8,553 nucleotides of DNA from Oscillospiraceae bacterium (lineage in GTDB: Bacteria > Bacillota > Clostridia > Oscillospirales > Ruminococcaceae), in contig JAEDLA010000051.1 in NCBI GenBank assembly GCA_016295545.1, forward strand, positions 1 through 8,553, given 5' to 3'. Both the position numbers and the translations under genes were made by a program. Below are positions 1 through 5,854 of the stretch, one piece after another. The notes beneath the pieces were generated by a model. That model saw nothing but the letters and a program-made list of their open reading frames with translations. It did no database searches and had not been told where the DNA came from. Position 1 is the first letter of the stretch, and the number at the start of each line of letters is the position of its first letter.

Positions 1-14
1 TTCAGAGAATTTGG

Positions 15-135
15 ATTATTACTTTGGCAATTAAATATCGATAATTACTTTGTCGGGCAAGCCGAGGGGAGCAATGGTGCAGCGTCCGTAAAGCTTCGCT
101 GTTATTTTTCGATATTTAATTGCCATATTAATAAT
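15..135. repeat. Long inverted repeat with internal hairpins, downstream of proA
   Basis: Two 27-nt arms, 15-41 and 109-135, are complementary at 25 of 27 positions. The inner 17 bp (25-41 with 109-125, TGGCAATTAAATATCGA) are perfect. The 67 nt between the arms hold two smaller hairpins: TCGG/CCGA at 53-56 and 62-65, and CAGCG/CGCTG at 80-84 and 97-101. The whole could therefore fold as a three-way junction. ATTACTTTG from the left arm recurs directly at 44-52. The element ends 9 nt from the proA stop codon, so it should lie in the proA transcript's 3' region. It lacks the GC-rich stem and T-tract of an intrinsic terminator. A MITE-like or other dispersed intergenic repeat is the likeliest reading, and a 3' RNA structure is the alternative. 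Confidence 0.7.
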
Positions 136-144
136 ATGAGCTGT

Positions 145-1389
145 TCATCTTACCTGACCGTCACCGTTTACAAGATACTTTACGGTAGTCAGCTCGTTAA
201 GTCCCATAGGACCTCTTGCATGAAGCTTCTGGGTGGAGATGCCTATTTCTGCTCCAAGACCAAATTCACCGCCGTCGGTAAATCTTGTGGAGGCATTTAC
301 ATAAACTGCTGCCGCATCAACTTCATGCTGGAATTTACGTGCGGAGTCCAGGGATTTTGTAACGATACACTCGGAATGCTTTGTTCCGAAGCGGCGGATA
401 TGTGCAATAGCCTCATCAATGGAGTCCACCACTTTAACAGAAATTGCATAGTCAAGGAACTCCTTGCCGTACTCGTTTTCGGTGGCAGGCTCAATAGAAC
501 CGAGTATGGCGGCAGTCCTGCTGCAGCCGTAAATTTTAACATTGTGCTCCCTGAAACGCTCTGCTATCATGGGCAGGAACTTCTCTGCACAGTCCTTGTG
601 AACAAGGAGACTTTCCGCAGCGTTGCAGACAGAGGGACGGGAGGTTTTGCTGTTGTCGCTGATATTCACAGCCATTTCAAGGTCAGCGGAAGCGTCAACA
701 AAAATGTGGCAGTTTCCGGTACCTGTCTCGATAACTGGCACTGTTGCCTGATTTACAACAGCCTGAATAAGACCTGCGCCGCCTCTTGGAATAAGTACGT
801 CGAGACAGCTGTTCAGGCGCATAAGCTCAGCAGTAGTCTCCCGGGAGGTATCAGCTACTACCTGAATAATATCGGCAGGAAGTCCCGCAGTTTCAACGGC
901 TTTGCGCATAATATCGCCAAGACATTTATTGGAGCTGACAGCCTCCTTGCCGCCTTTGAGGATAACAGCGTTTCCGGCTTTCAGGCACAGTGCGGCTGCA
1001 TCTACAGTAACGTTGGGACGTGATTCAAAGATGATTCCGATAACGCCCAGGGGAACTCTTGTTTTCACGATTTGCAGACCATTGGGACGTACTGTGCCGC
1101 TGATTATCTCGCCCACAGGATCATTAAGAGCGACAAGCTCATCAACGCTTTTTGCCATTCCGACAATTCTCTTTTCATCAAGTCTGAGCCTGTCCTGCAT
1201 TGCGGCAGACATACCGTTCTGTGCAGCGGCTTCAAGGTCTTTGCTGTTTTCACTTATGATAAGAGCCGCATTTTCGGTAAGAGCCTTTGAAATTGCGGAT
1301 AATGCGTTATTTTTCTGCATTGTGGAGGCTGCGGCGATAAAGCTTTCGGCAGCCTTGGCTTTTCTGCCAAGTTCTTCAACGTAACTCAT
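145..1389 (-). CDS. proA: Glutamate-5-semialdehyde dehydrogenase (gamma-glutamyl phosphate reductase)
   Basis: ProA carries out the second step of proline synthesis from glutamate: NADPH-dependent reduction of gamma-glutamyl phosphate to glutamate-5-semialdehyde, in the cytosol. The 414-aa product has the usual family length and is complete. The nucleotide-binding core with GVIGIIFESRPNVTVDAAA runs from residue 115, followed by AVILKGGKEA at 141-150. ETGTGNCH is at 221-228. The catalytic cysteine is Cys255 in RPSVCNAAES, and the C-terminal EFGLGAEIGIST is at 375-386. The start is supported by a GAGGTG Shine-Dalgarno 7 nt upstream. It is the last gene of the operon, 14 nt after proB, and its partner ProB supplies the unstable acyl-phosphate. 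No frameshift or missing key residue was seen. Confidence 0.97.
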   Translation of the reverse strand: MSYVEELGRKAKAAESFIAAASTMQKNNALSAISKALTENAALIISENSKDLEAAAQNGMSAAMQDRLRLDEKRIVGMAKSVDELVALNDPVGEIISGTVRPNGLQIVKTRVPLGVIGIIFESRPNVTVDAAALCLKAGNAVILKGGKEAVSSNKCLGDIMRKAVETAGLPADIIQVVADTSRETTAELMRLNSCLDVLIPRGGAGLIQAVVNQATVPVIETGTGNCHIFVDASADLEMAVNISDNSKTSRPSVCNAAESLLVHKDCAEKFLPMIAERFREHNVKIYGCSRTAAILGSIEPATENEYGKEFLDYAISVKVVDSIDEAIAHIRRFGTKHSECIVTKSLDSARKFQHEVDAAAVYVNASTRFTDGGEFGLGAEIGISTQKLHARGPMGLNELTTVKYLVNGDGQVR

Positions 1390-1403
1390 AGAAATTCACC
1401 TCA

Positions 1404-2198
1404 TTATTTATTTGCCCTGAAATATGTACCGATTTCCTTATCTTCAAAAAGGTCGTAAAGAAGCTCAGGATCTCTACCGTTCATGATTATCATATCTATG
1501 CCGGCTTCTCCGGCAATTTTTGCTGCATTTATTTTTGTAGCCATGCCGCCTGTGCCCAGCTTTGTGCCTGCACCTCCGGCAGCCTGTTCGATTTCGGGAG
1601 TTATCTCCTTAACAAAATGAATCTGCTTTGCATGGGGATTAGTTCTCGGATCGTCGTCGTAAAGTCCGTCAATATCGGAAAGTATCAGCAGCAGGTCTGC
1701 ATTGGAAAGCTCTGCAACCATTGCTGAAAGGGAGTCGTTTTCGCCGATTTCAAGCTCCAGTTCATCGATTGCAATAGTGTCGTTTTCGTTGACGATGGGT
1801 ATAACGTCCATGCTTACAAGTTTTTCAATAGTATTTTCAAAGTTGCGGCAGTGGTCGGGATTGGAAATAATAGTTTTTGTCAGCAGTATCTGTGCAACGG
1901 TAATGCTGTATTTTGCGAACATATCGTCATAAATATGCATAAGCTCACACTGACCGATAGCCGCAACAGCCTGTTTTGAACGGGTATCCTTCGGCTTTTC
2001 AGCAAGACCAAGCTTTCCTGCGCCAAGTCCGACAGCTCCGGAGGAAACTATAATGATTTCACGCCCGGAATTGTGCAGGTCGGAAATAACTCTTACAAGA
2101 TTGGTCATGCGTCTTATATTCAGCTTTCCTGTCTTATGTGCAAGGGTAGATGTGCCAAGCTTTATAACGATTCTGTGTTTATCTGAAATATTTCTCAT
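1404..2198 (-). CDS. proB: Glutamate 5-kinase, short form without PUA domain
   Basis: ProB phosphorylates glutamate to gamma-glutamyl phosphate, the first and normally proline-inhibited step of proline synthesis. The 264-aa protein is an amino-acid kinase fold throughout: IVIKLGTSTLA from residue 10, VSSGAVGLGAGKLG at 51-64, PIVNENDTIA at 134-143, IGENDSLSAMVA at 151-162, LSDIDGLY at 173-180 and GTGGMATKI at 215-223. E. coli ProB is about 100 residues longer because it carries a C-terminal PUA domain, absent here. PUA-less forms are known in other bacteria, so this is not a truncation. The ATG follows a GGAG Shine-Dalgarno by 9 nt. The gene lies 15 nt after the dehydrogenase and 14 nt before proA, so all are likely co-transcribed. 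Confidence 0.96.
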   Translation of the reverse strand: MRNISDKHRIVIKLGTSTLAHKTGKLNIRRMTNLVRVISDLHNSGREIIIVSSGAVGLGAGKLGLAEKPKDTRSKQAVAAIGQCELMHIYDDMFAKYSITVAQILLTKTIISNPDHCRNFENTIEKLVSMDVIPIVNENDTIAIDELELEIGENDSLSAMVAELSNADLLLILSDIDGLYDDDPRTNPHAKQIHFVKEITPEIEQAAGGAGTKLGTGGMATKINAAKIAGEAGIDMIIMNGRDPELLYDLFEDKEIGTYFRANK

Positions 2199-2213
2199 TT
2201 GATGAAGCTCCGT

Positions 2214-3164
2214 TCAGTTAACTTTATTTTCGGGAGAGCCGCTGAGCCATGCTTTGAAGCTGCGGCAGACTATACCGAGAAGCCGCTCCCTTGTCTCAGG
2301 GGCAGCCCATGCTGTGTGGGGAGTGATAAGGCAGTTTTTTGCGTGCTTCAGAGGCGTTTCCGGAGACATTGGCTCCTTTTGGAGCACATCAAGATAGGCG
2401 GCAGAAATAGTGCCGCTGTTCAGTGCCTCAGCTAAATCCTCCTCCACAACAGTACCTCCCCGTGAAGTGTTGATGAGTACAGCAGTCGGCTTCATTGAGG
2501 AAAGCAGCTCACGGTTGATGATGCCCTCGGTCTGAGGTGTAAGGGGACAGTGAAGTGTAAGTATATCTGCTTTTTTTGCGGCAGTATAAATGTCGGTGAC
2601 CTCATAGGGGCAGTTCTCCGGAACAGTTCGTGTGCTGATAATTATATTCATGCCGAAAGCCTTGCCGATTTCCGCAGTTCGCTTGCCGATAGAGCCGTAG
2701 CCGATAATTGAAAGATTCTTTCCGGCAAGTTCGCCGGTGGGCAGAGGAAAATATGAAAAACAGGGGGAGCTTTCCCATTTGCCCTCCTTAACAGCCTGAC
2801 CGTACAGGTGAATTTTGTTGAAATGGTCGAGAATATAGGCGAAAACCTGCTGTGCCACAGCGTCAGTGGAGTACTGACCGGCATTGCAGACAGTTATACC
2901 TTTTTCAGCGGCATATTCGATATCAATATTGTTGTAGCCGGTGGCGAAAAGTCCGATATAGCGCAAATCCGGACATTTATCAATGACTTCCCGTGTTATC
3001 GGGACTTTATTGCACAGCACAGCTTCTGCATTGCCGATATGCTCAGCAGCCTCAGAGGGAGCAGTGCTTTTATAGACAGTTACCTCGCCGAGAGCCTCAA
3101 GAGGAGCAGCGGAGATGTCACCGTTCATGGTCATTGTATTCCAGTCGAGGACAGATATTTTCAT
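2214..3164 (-). CDS. D-2-hydroxyacid dehydrogenase, hydroxypyruvate/glyoxylate reductase-like
   Basis: A cytosolic NAD(P)-dependent oxidoreductase of the D-isomer 2-hydroxyacid dehydrogenase family, 316 aa, full length. The Rossmann motif GYGSIG is at 155-160. The expected catalytic triad is present: Arg235 in NTSRGG, Glu264 in LQKEP and His283 in TPHTAWA. The TPHxAWA signature resembles glycerate dehydrogenase/hydroxypyruvate reductase more than phosphoglycerate dehydrogenase. The end of the second Rossmann strand reads IIISTRT (174-180), so the Asp that selects NAD is replaced by Thr178-Arg179, suggesting NADP(H) preference (inference). The start chosen is the ATG at 3164, because MKISVLDW begins the first beta strand and a GAGGG (3177-3173) lies 8 nt upstream. 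An in-frame extension to 3332 overlaps the preceding gene and looks noncoding. It begins 1 nt after that gene's stop, so translational coupling is likely. The substrate and the reason for sitting with proBA are unknown. Confidence 0.9.
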   Translation of the reverse strand: MKISVLDWNTMTMNGDISAAPLEALGEVTVYKSTAPSEAAEHIGNAEAVLCNKVPITREVIDKCPDLRYIGLFATGYNNIDIEYAAEKGITVCNAGQYSTDAVAQQVFAYILDHFNKIHLYGQAVKEGKWESSPCFSYFPLPTGELAGKNLSIIGYGSIGKRTAEIGKAFGMNIIISTRTVPENCPYEVTDIYTAAKKADILTLHCPLTPQTEGIINRELLSSMKPTAVLINTSRGGTVVEEDLAEALNSGTISAAYLDVLQKEPMSPETPLKHAKNCLITPHTAWAAPETRERLLGIVCRSFKAWLSGSPENKVN

Positions 3165-3165
3165 A

Positions 3166-3588
3166 TTATTCACCCTCGTCCTTATTTTCAGAGCTTTCGG
3201 AAGCTTCGGATTCTTCCGGTTTCTCAGAGGAATTTTCTGCCGTATCTGATTCAGCAGAAGCATTTCCGGAATCAGTCGCCTGCTTTTCCTTTTCACGTTT
3301 ATTATCGAAGATTGAAGCAATAAAGGCGGCAATAAGAAGTGCTAATTCCACTGCTCCCACAGCGTAGAAGAACGTTTTGTTCTCAGAAATATGGATAATA
3401 AGTGAAAGCGGAATGGCTATGCCCATGATAAGCTGGTAGTATTTTTTGTCCTTTATGAACTGGTAAAAGAAAAACAGCAGGGAAATAATGCAGAAGATAA
3501 GGTGAATTTTGAATGGAAAGGGGAAAAGACCGGGCTGCTCAACTTCATTGGAAAGAGCTGCCATAGTGAGTAACTGTGTAATGTTCAT
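3166..3588 (-). CDS. Small membrane protein with three predicted helices and an acidic Ser/Glu-rich tail
   Basis: I do not recognise a family. The 140-aa product starts with a short polar stretch, then shows three hydrophobic segments at about residues 27-44, 50-68 and 72-94. A short basic patch (NKREKEK, 96-102) follows. The last 40 residues are almost all Ser, Glu, Ala, Asp and Lys, ending in DEGE. The basic patch after the last helix suggests a cytoplasmic tail, probably disordered. The start is supported by GGAG (3598-3595) 6 nt upstream, and the gene is first in the pro operon, directly after the promoter and leader. Its stop is 1 nt from the start of the dehydrogenase. Position suggests co-regulation with proline synthesis, but no role can be assigned. 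Confidence 0.8.
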   Translation of the reverse strand: MNITQLLTMAALSNEVEQPGLFPFPFKIHLIFCIISLLFFFYQFIKDKKYYQLIMGIAIPLSLIIHISENKTFFYAVGAVELALLIAAFIASIFDNKREKEKQATDSGNASAESDTAENSSEKPEESEASESSENKDEGE

Positions 3589-3687
3589 TAGCTTCTCCGA
3601 TCCGCTTTTACTGCGGAGACTGTCCTTGTGCGGCGCACAGTCATGCCAAAATTGCTGCCGGAAAACTTGTTCCGGTGTACATACTTA
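3589..3687 (-). other. Structured 5' leader of the pro operon
   Basis: About 100 nt separate the predicted transcription start from the first ATG, on the minus strand. Three hairpins are visible. CCGGAA/TTCCGG pairs 3658-3663 with 3670-3675. GACTGT/ACAGTC pairs 3618-3623 with 3637-3642, competing with TGTGC/GCACA at 3627-3631 and 3635-3639. TCCGC/GCGGA pairs 3601-3605 with 3613-3617. The Shine-Dalgarno CGGAG (3599-3595) can instead pair with CTCCG (3618-3614), which overlaps the third hairpin. Two folds, one hiding and one freeing the Shine-Dalgarno, are therefore possible. It matches no riboswitch class I know, and regulation is inference. Confidence 0.4.
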
Positions 3688-3693
3688 ACAAAT

Positions 3694-3722
3694 ATTATAA
3701 CATAGCTGCTAAAATTTTTCAA
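3694..3722 (-). promoter_or_regulatory. SigA-type promoter of the pro operon
   Basis: Read on the minus strand, TTGAAA (3722-3717), a 17-nt spacer and TATAAT (3699-3694) are near consensus, with a TGn extended -10 just upstream. Transcription should begin near 3687, giving a leader of about 100 nt before the ATG at 3588. No other promoter was seen between the four genes. Confidence 0.85.
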
Positions 3723-3792
3723 GGGGTTTTGAGGATATATTTTTATTTTTCATGGGATTTTTCTTCGGGGAACAAGGTGCGGATAACTGCCC

Positions 3793-3821
3793 TTGACTAA
3801 AGCCATTTACAGTGATATAAT
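3793..3821 (+). promoter_or_regulatory. SigA-type promoter of the DMT permease gene
   Basis: TTGACT (3793-3798), a 17-nt spacer and a perfect TATAAT (3816-3821) preceded by TGA, an extended -10. Transcription should start near 3828, some 32 nt before the ATG at 3860. It is divergent from the pro-operon promoter, with the two -35 boxes about 70 bp apart. Confidence 0.85.
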
Positions 3822-3848
3822 ACGGTCAGGATTAAAATACGGTCAGGA
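3819..3848 (+). repeat. 13-bp direct repeat in the permease leader
   Basis: AATACGGTCAGGA occurs at 3819-3831 and again at 3836-3848, separated by 4 nt (17-bp period). The first copy overlaps the end of the -10 box and the likely start site. The second copy ends inside the Shine-Dalgarno AGGAGG (3845-3850). It may be a small tandem duplication or a pair of sites for a regulator or for RNA binding. Confidence 0.75.
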
Positions 3849-3850
3849 GG
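3845..3850 (+). promoter_or_regulatory. Ribosome binding site of the permease gene
   Basis: Consensus AGGAGG lies 9 nt before the ATG at 3860. Another ATG at 3855, in a different frame and only 4 nt from the AGGAGG, would give just five codons (MKWKR) and overlap the true start. Confidence 0.8.
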
Positions 3851-3859
3851 TAAAATGAA

Positions 3860-4738
3860 ATGGAAAAGGTGAAAAAGTACATACCGGACAAGTACAAGGG
3901 AATTTTCTGCATAATCCTGTCGGCGTTCTGCTTTGCACTGATGAGTGCATTTATCAGACTTGCAGGAGATCTTCCGTCAATTCAGAAGGGTTTTTTCAGG
4001 AACTTTTTCGCTTTTTTCATTGCGCTGTTCATGCTCCTGAAAAGCGGCGAAAAAATCAGCATAGGACAGGGAAACATGAAATATCTCATAGGCAGAGCAC
4101 TTATTGGAACTATAGGCATACTTGGCAATTTTTACGCTGTTGATAACATGGTTCTTTCGGACGCTTCAATGCTTAACAAAATGTCTCCTTTTTTCTCTAT
4201 ACTCTTTTCATATTTTCTGCTGAAAGAGAAGCTTTCTCTGCCGCAGGGACTTATCGTTGCAGCGGCATTCTGCGGAAGTCTGTTTATAGTCAAGCCTACT
4301 GCTGACCTGTTTGAAAATCCGGCTTCCCTTGCGGGACTTGCCGGCGGTATCAGTGCCGGAGCTGCCTACGCACTGGTACGTGTTTTAGGACGAAACGGCG
4401 TGAATAAGACGTTTATAGTGATGTTTTTTTCGGCAGTTTCCTGTCTTATTATGCTGCCATTTCTGATTATCAGCTTTAAACCTATGACAGCGGTTCAGGT
4501 TCTTTGCCTGATAGGAACAGGAGCTGCTGCTGCCGGCGGTCAGTTTGCGATAACCAACGCTTACTGCTACGCTCCTGCAAAGGAGATTTCTGTTTATGAC
4601 TATTCACAGCTTATTTTTACCATGATTCTCGGCTTTGTGCTGTTCGGGCAGATTCCCGACAGGTGGAGTATTATCGGCTATTTTGTTATTGTGGGAGCAG
4701 CTGTGGCTATGTTTTTATACAACAAGAAAAAGGACTGA
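3860..4738 (+). CDS. DMT superfamily permease (EamA family)
   Basis: An integral membrane protein of 292 aa with the two-repeat EamA architecture, about ten hydrophobic segments. Repeat one starts at residue 13 (GIFCIILSAFCFALMSAFIR) and ends with the typical LKEKLSLPQGLIVAAAFCG GLFIVKP-like stretch at 121-146. Repeat two covers about 155-286 and ends with DYSQLIFTMILGFVLFG, then a final helix and the basic tail NKKKD. The basic N-terminus (MEKVKKY) before helix 1 predicts a cytoplasmic N-terminus. Family members export or import metabolites such as amino acids, and the substrate cannot be told from sequence. The gene has its own promoter and Shine-Dalgarno, and the next gene also has its own promoter. 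Divergence from the proline operon is compatible with an amino-acid link, but nothing shows one. Confidence 0.9.
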   Translation: MEKVKKYIPDKYKGIFCIILSAFCFALMSAFIRLAGDLPSIQKGFFRNFFAFFIALFMLLKSGEKISIGQGNMKYLIGRALIGTIGILGNFYAVDNMVLSDASMLNKMSPFFSILFSYFLLKEKLSLPQGLIVAAAFCGSLFIVKPTADLFENPASLAGLAGGISAGAAYALVRVLGRNGVNKTFIVMFFSAVSCLIMLPFLIISFKPMTAVQVLCLIGTGAAAAGGQFAITNAYCYAPAKEISVYDYSQLIFTMILGFVLFGQIPDRWSIIGYFVIVGAAVAMFLYNKKKD

Positions 4739-4791
4739 CCTGAAGTGCCATGGGGTTCGGATGCTTTTTTCAGAGTTTTTTACTGAAATAC

Positions 4792-4820
4792 TTGAAAAAA
4801 TTATAATACTGTGATATAAT
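4792..4820 (+). promoter_or_regulatory. SigA-type promoter of the thymidylate kinase-like gene
   Basis: TTGAAA (4792-4797), a 17-nt spacer and perfect TATAAT (4815-4820) with TGA just upstream as an extended -10. The stretch GTGATATAATA is identical to that of the permease promoter. Transcription should start near 4827, leaving about 70 nt before the ATG at 4897. Confidence 0.85.
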
Positions 4821-4884
4821 AAATATAAATAGTGGAGACCTGGTGGATTCTTTAGTGAAGCATCTGCACGGAAGATTATTATTC

Positions 4885-4890
4885 GGGGGA
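4885..4890 (+). promoter_or_regulatory. Ribosome binding site that decides the kinase start
   Basis: GGGGGA ends 6 nt before the ATG at 4897, supporting that start over an in-frame GTG at 4843. The GTG also has a GGAG (4834-4837) 5 nt upstream, so a longer form cannot be excluded. Confidence 0.6.
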
Positions 4891-4896
4891 TTTGTT

Positions 4897-5556
4897 ATGA
4901 GAGGAAAGCTTATTGTTACAGAGGGACTTGACGGCAGCGGAAAGGCTACTCAGACAGAGCGGCTTTTTGCCTATTTACAGGAAAAAGGAAGTCCTGTTTC
5001 AAAGGTGTCTTTCCCTGATTATGACAGCCCCTCATCGTCACTTGTGAAAATGTACCTTGCAGGAGATTTCGGAAAAGAGCCTGATTCTGTCAATCCCTTT
5101 GCAGCTTCAAGCTTTTATGCCTGTGACCGCTATGCAAGCTATAAAAGCGGCTGGGAAAAAGAATATACACAGGGCGGTATTATTATTGCAGACAGATATA
5201 CTACTTCAAATGCGATTCATCAGTGCGCAAAGCTGCCGGAGAAGAAGTGGGAACAGTTCCTTGACTGGCTTTTCGATTATGAATACAGGTTGCTCGGGAT
5301 TCCTGAGCCTGACGATGTTATCTATCTTCGTGTTGATCCCGATGTCAGTCAGGAGCTTATGAGCCTGCGTTACAGCAATGATGAGTCCAGAAAGGATATC
5401 CACGAGAGCAATACGGAGTACCTTAAACGCTCACGAAAAGCCGCAGATTACTGCGCAGAAAAACTGGGCTGGAAAACGGTCGAGTGCATCGCTGACGGAA
5501 AGCTCCGCACAATTGATGACATATCCGCTGAAATCAGAAGCAGACTTGATGTCTGA
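4897..5556 (+). CDS. tmk: Thymidylate kinase-like P-loop nucleoside monophosphate kinase
   Basis: Predicted to phosphorylate dTMP to dTDP with ATP in the cytosol, for dTTP synthesis. The 219-aa product opens with strand 1 (KLIVTEG) and the P-loop GLDGSGKATQ at 10-19 (Lys16), the dTMP-kinase form. DRY occurs at 77-79 and again at 99-101 in IIIADRYTTSNAIH, the family's DR(Y/F) motif. A LID-like segment RYSNDESRKDIHE at 158-170 carries Arg158 and Arg165, as expected when the P-loop lacks Arg. Length fits dTMP kinases (about 205-220 aa). The ATG at 4897 places the first strand at the N-terminus as usual; the GTG at 4843 would add 18 residues. It stands alone, not beside holB or recombination genes as many tmk genes do, so it could be a paralogue acting on another deoxynucleotide. 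Confidence 0.8.
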   Translation: MRGKLIVTEGLDGSGKATQTERLFAYLQEKGSPVSKVSFPDYDSPSSSLVKMYLAGDFGKEPDSVNPFAASSFYACDRYASYKSGWEKEYTQGGIIIADRYTTSNAIHQCAKLPEKKWEQFLDWLFDYEYRLLGIPEPDDVIYLRVDPDVSQELMSLRYSNDESRKDIHESNTEYLKRSRKAADYCAEKLGWKTVECIADGKLRTIDDISAEIRSRLDV

Positions 5557-5599
5557 ACATGGATTGTGTAAATTCTGACATATTTCCATCATTTAGTTG

Positions 5600-5628
5600 T
5601 TGACAAATATGTAAAAATCGTGTAAAAT
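5600..5628 (+). promoter_or_regulatory. Upstream promoter (P1) of the pyrophosphorylase gene
   Basis: Consensus TTGACA (5600-5605), 17-nt spacer, then TAAAAT (5623-5628). It would start RNA near 5635, giving a leader of about 220 nt that runs through P2. An AGCATT/AATGCT stem (5671-5676 with 5687-5692) lies between the two promoters and has no T-tract. The surrounding noncoding stretch 5557-5854 is AT-rich and otherwise holds only P2 and the ribosome binding site. Confidence 0.75.
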
Positions 5629-5712
5629 ATAAATATAATGATAAATTGTATCTGCTGTACATATTATACAAGCATTCAGGGCGGAAAATGCTGTAAATTG
5701 TGGAAATTAATC

Positions 5713-5741
5713 TTGACAAGATGTTTCTTTTATGATATACT
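5713..5741 (+). promoter_or_regulatory. Downstream promoter (P2) of the pyrophosphorylase gene
   Basis: Consensus TTGACA (5713-5718), 17-nt spacer and TATACT (5736-5741) with a TGA extended -10. The start should fall near 5748, leaving about 107 nt of AT-rich leader before the ATG at 5855. This looks stronger than P1. Confidence 0.8.
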
Positions 5742-5843
5742 TTAATAATAACGGGATAACTGCTGATTTTTTTGGATTTTTTAGCTTGAATTAATCCGGT
5801 TTAAACTTTTACCGATATATTTTGGACAGCAGACACTCGAAAC

Positions 5844-5850
5844 GGGGGAG
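5844..5850 (+). promoter_or_regulatory. Ribosome binding site that decides the pyrophosphorylase start
   Basis: GGGGGAG precedes the ATG at 5855 by 4 nt. It favours this start over the in-frame TTG at 5822, which has no purine-rich site upstream and would add 11 residues with no counterpart in the family. Confidence 0.7.
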
Positions 5851-5854
5851 TGCA

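Noticed and set aside
136..1023. Long open frame on the plus strand across proA
   Set aside because: It is a shadow of proA, whose catalytic motifs are complete on the other strand. The translated product is cysteine-rich with no recognisable domain.
3165..3332. N-terminal extension of the dehydrogenase to an upstream ATG
   Set aside because: It would overlap the end of the membrane-protein gene in another frame, has a basic low-quality composition, and the ATG at 3164 has its own ribosome binding site and the family's first strand.
3589..3687. T-box or known riboswitch in the pro-operon leader
   Set aside because: The leader is only about 100 nt and contains no T-box antiterminator sequence, and no known riboswitch core was recognised.
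4743..4770. Possible terminator after the permease gene
   Set aside because: A six-T run is present, but the stem before it is weak and bulged. I could not support it as a terminator.
5638..5745. Cysteine-rich 35-aa ORF (MINCICCTYYTS...) after promoter P1
   Set aside because: No Shine-Dalgarno, it would be nearly leaderless, and it overlaps promoter P2. It is probably chance in AT-rich DNA, though conservation would reopen the question.
3781..5763. GGATAACTGC at both 3781-3790 and 5754-5763
   Set aside because: It lies upstream of one promoter and downstream of another, is only 10 nt and lacks a common context. Probably coincidence.
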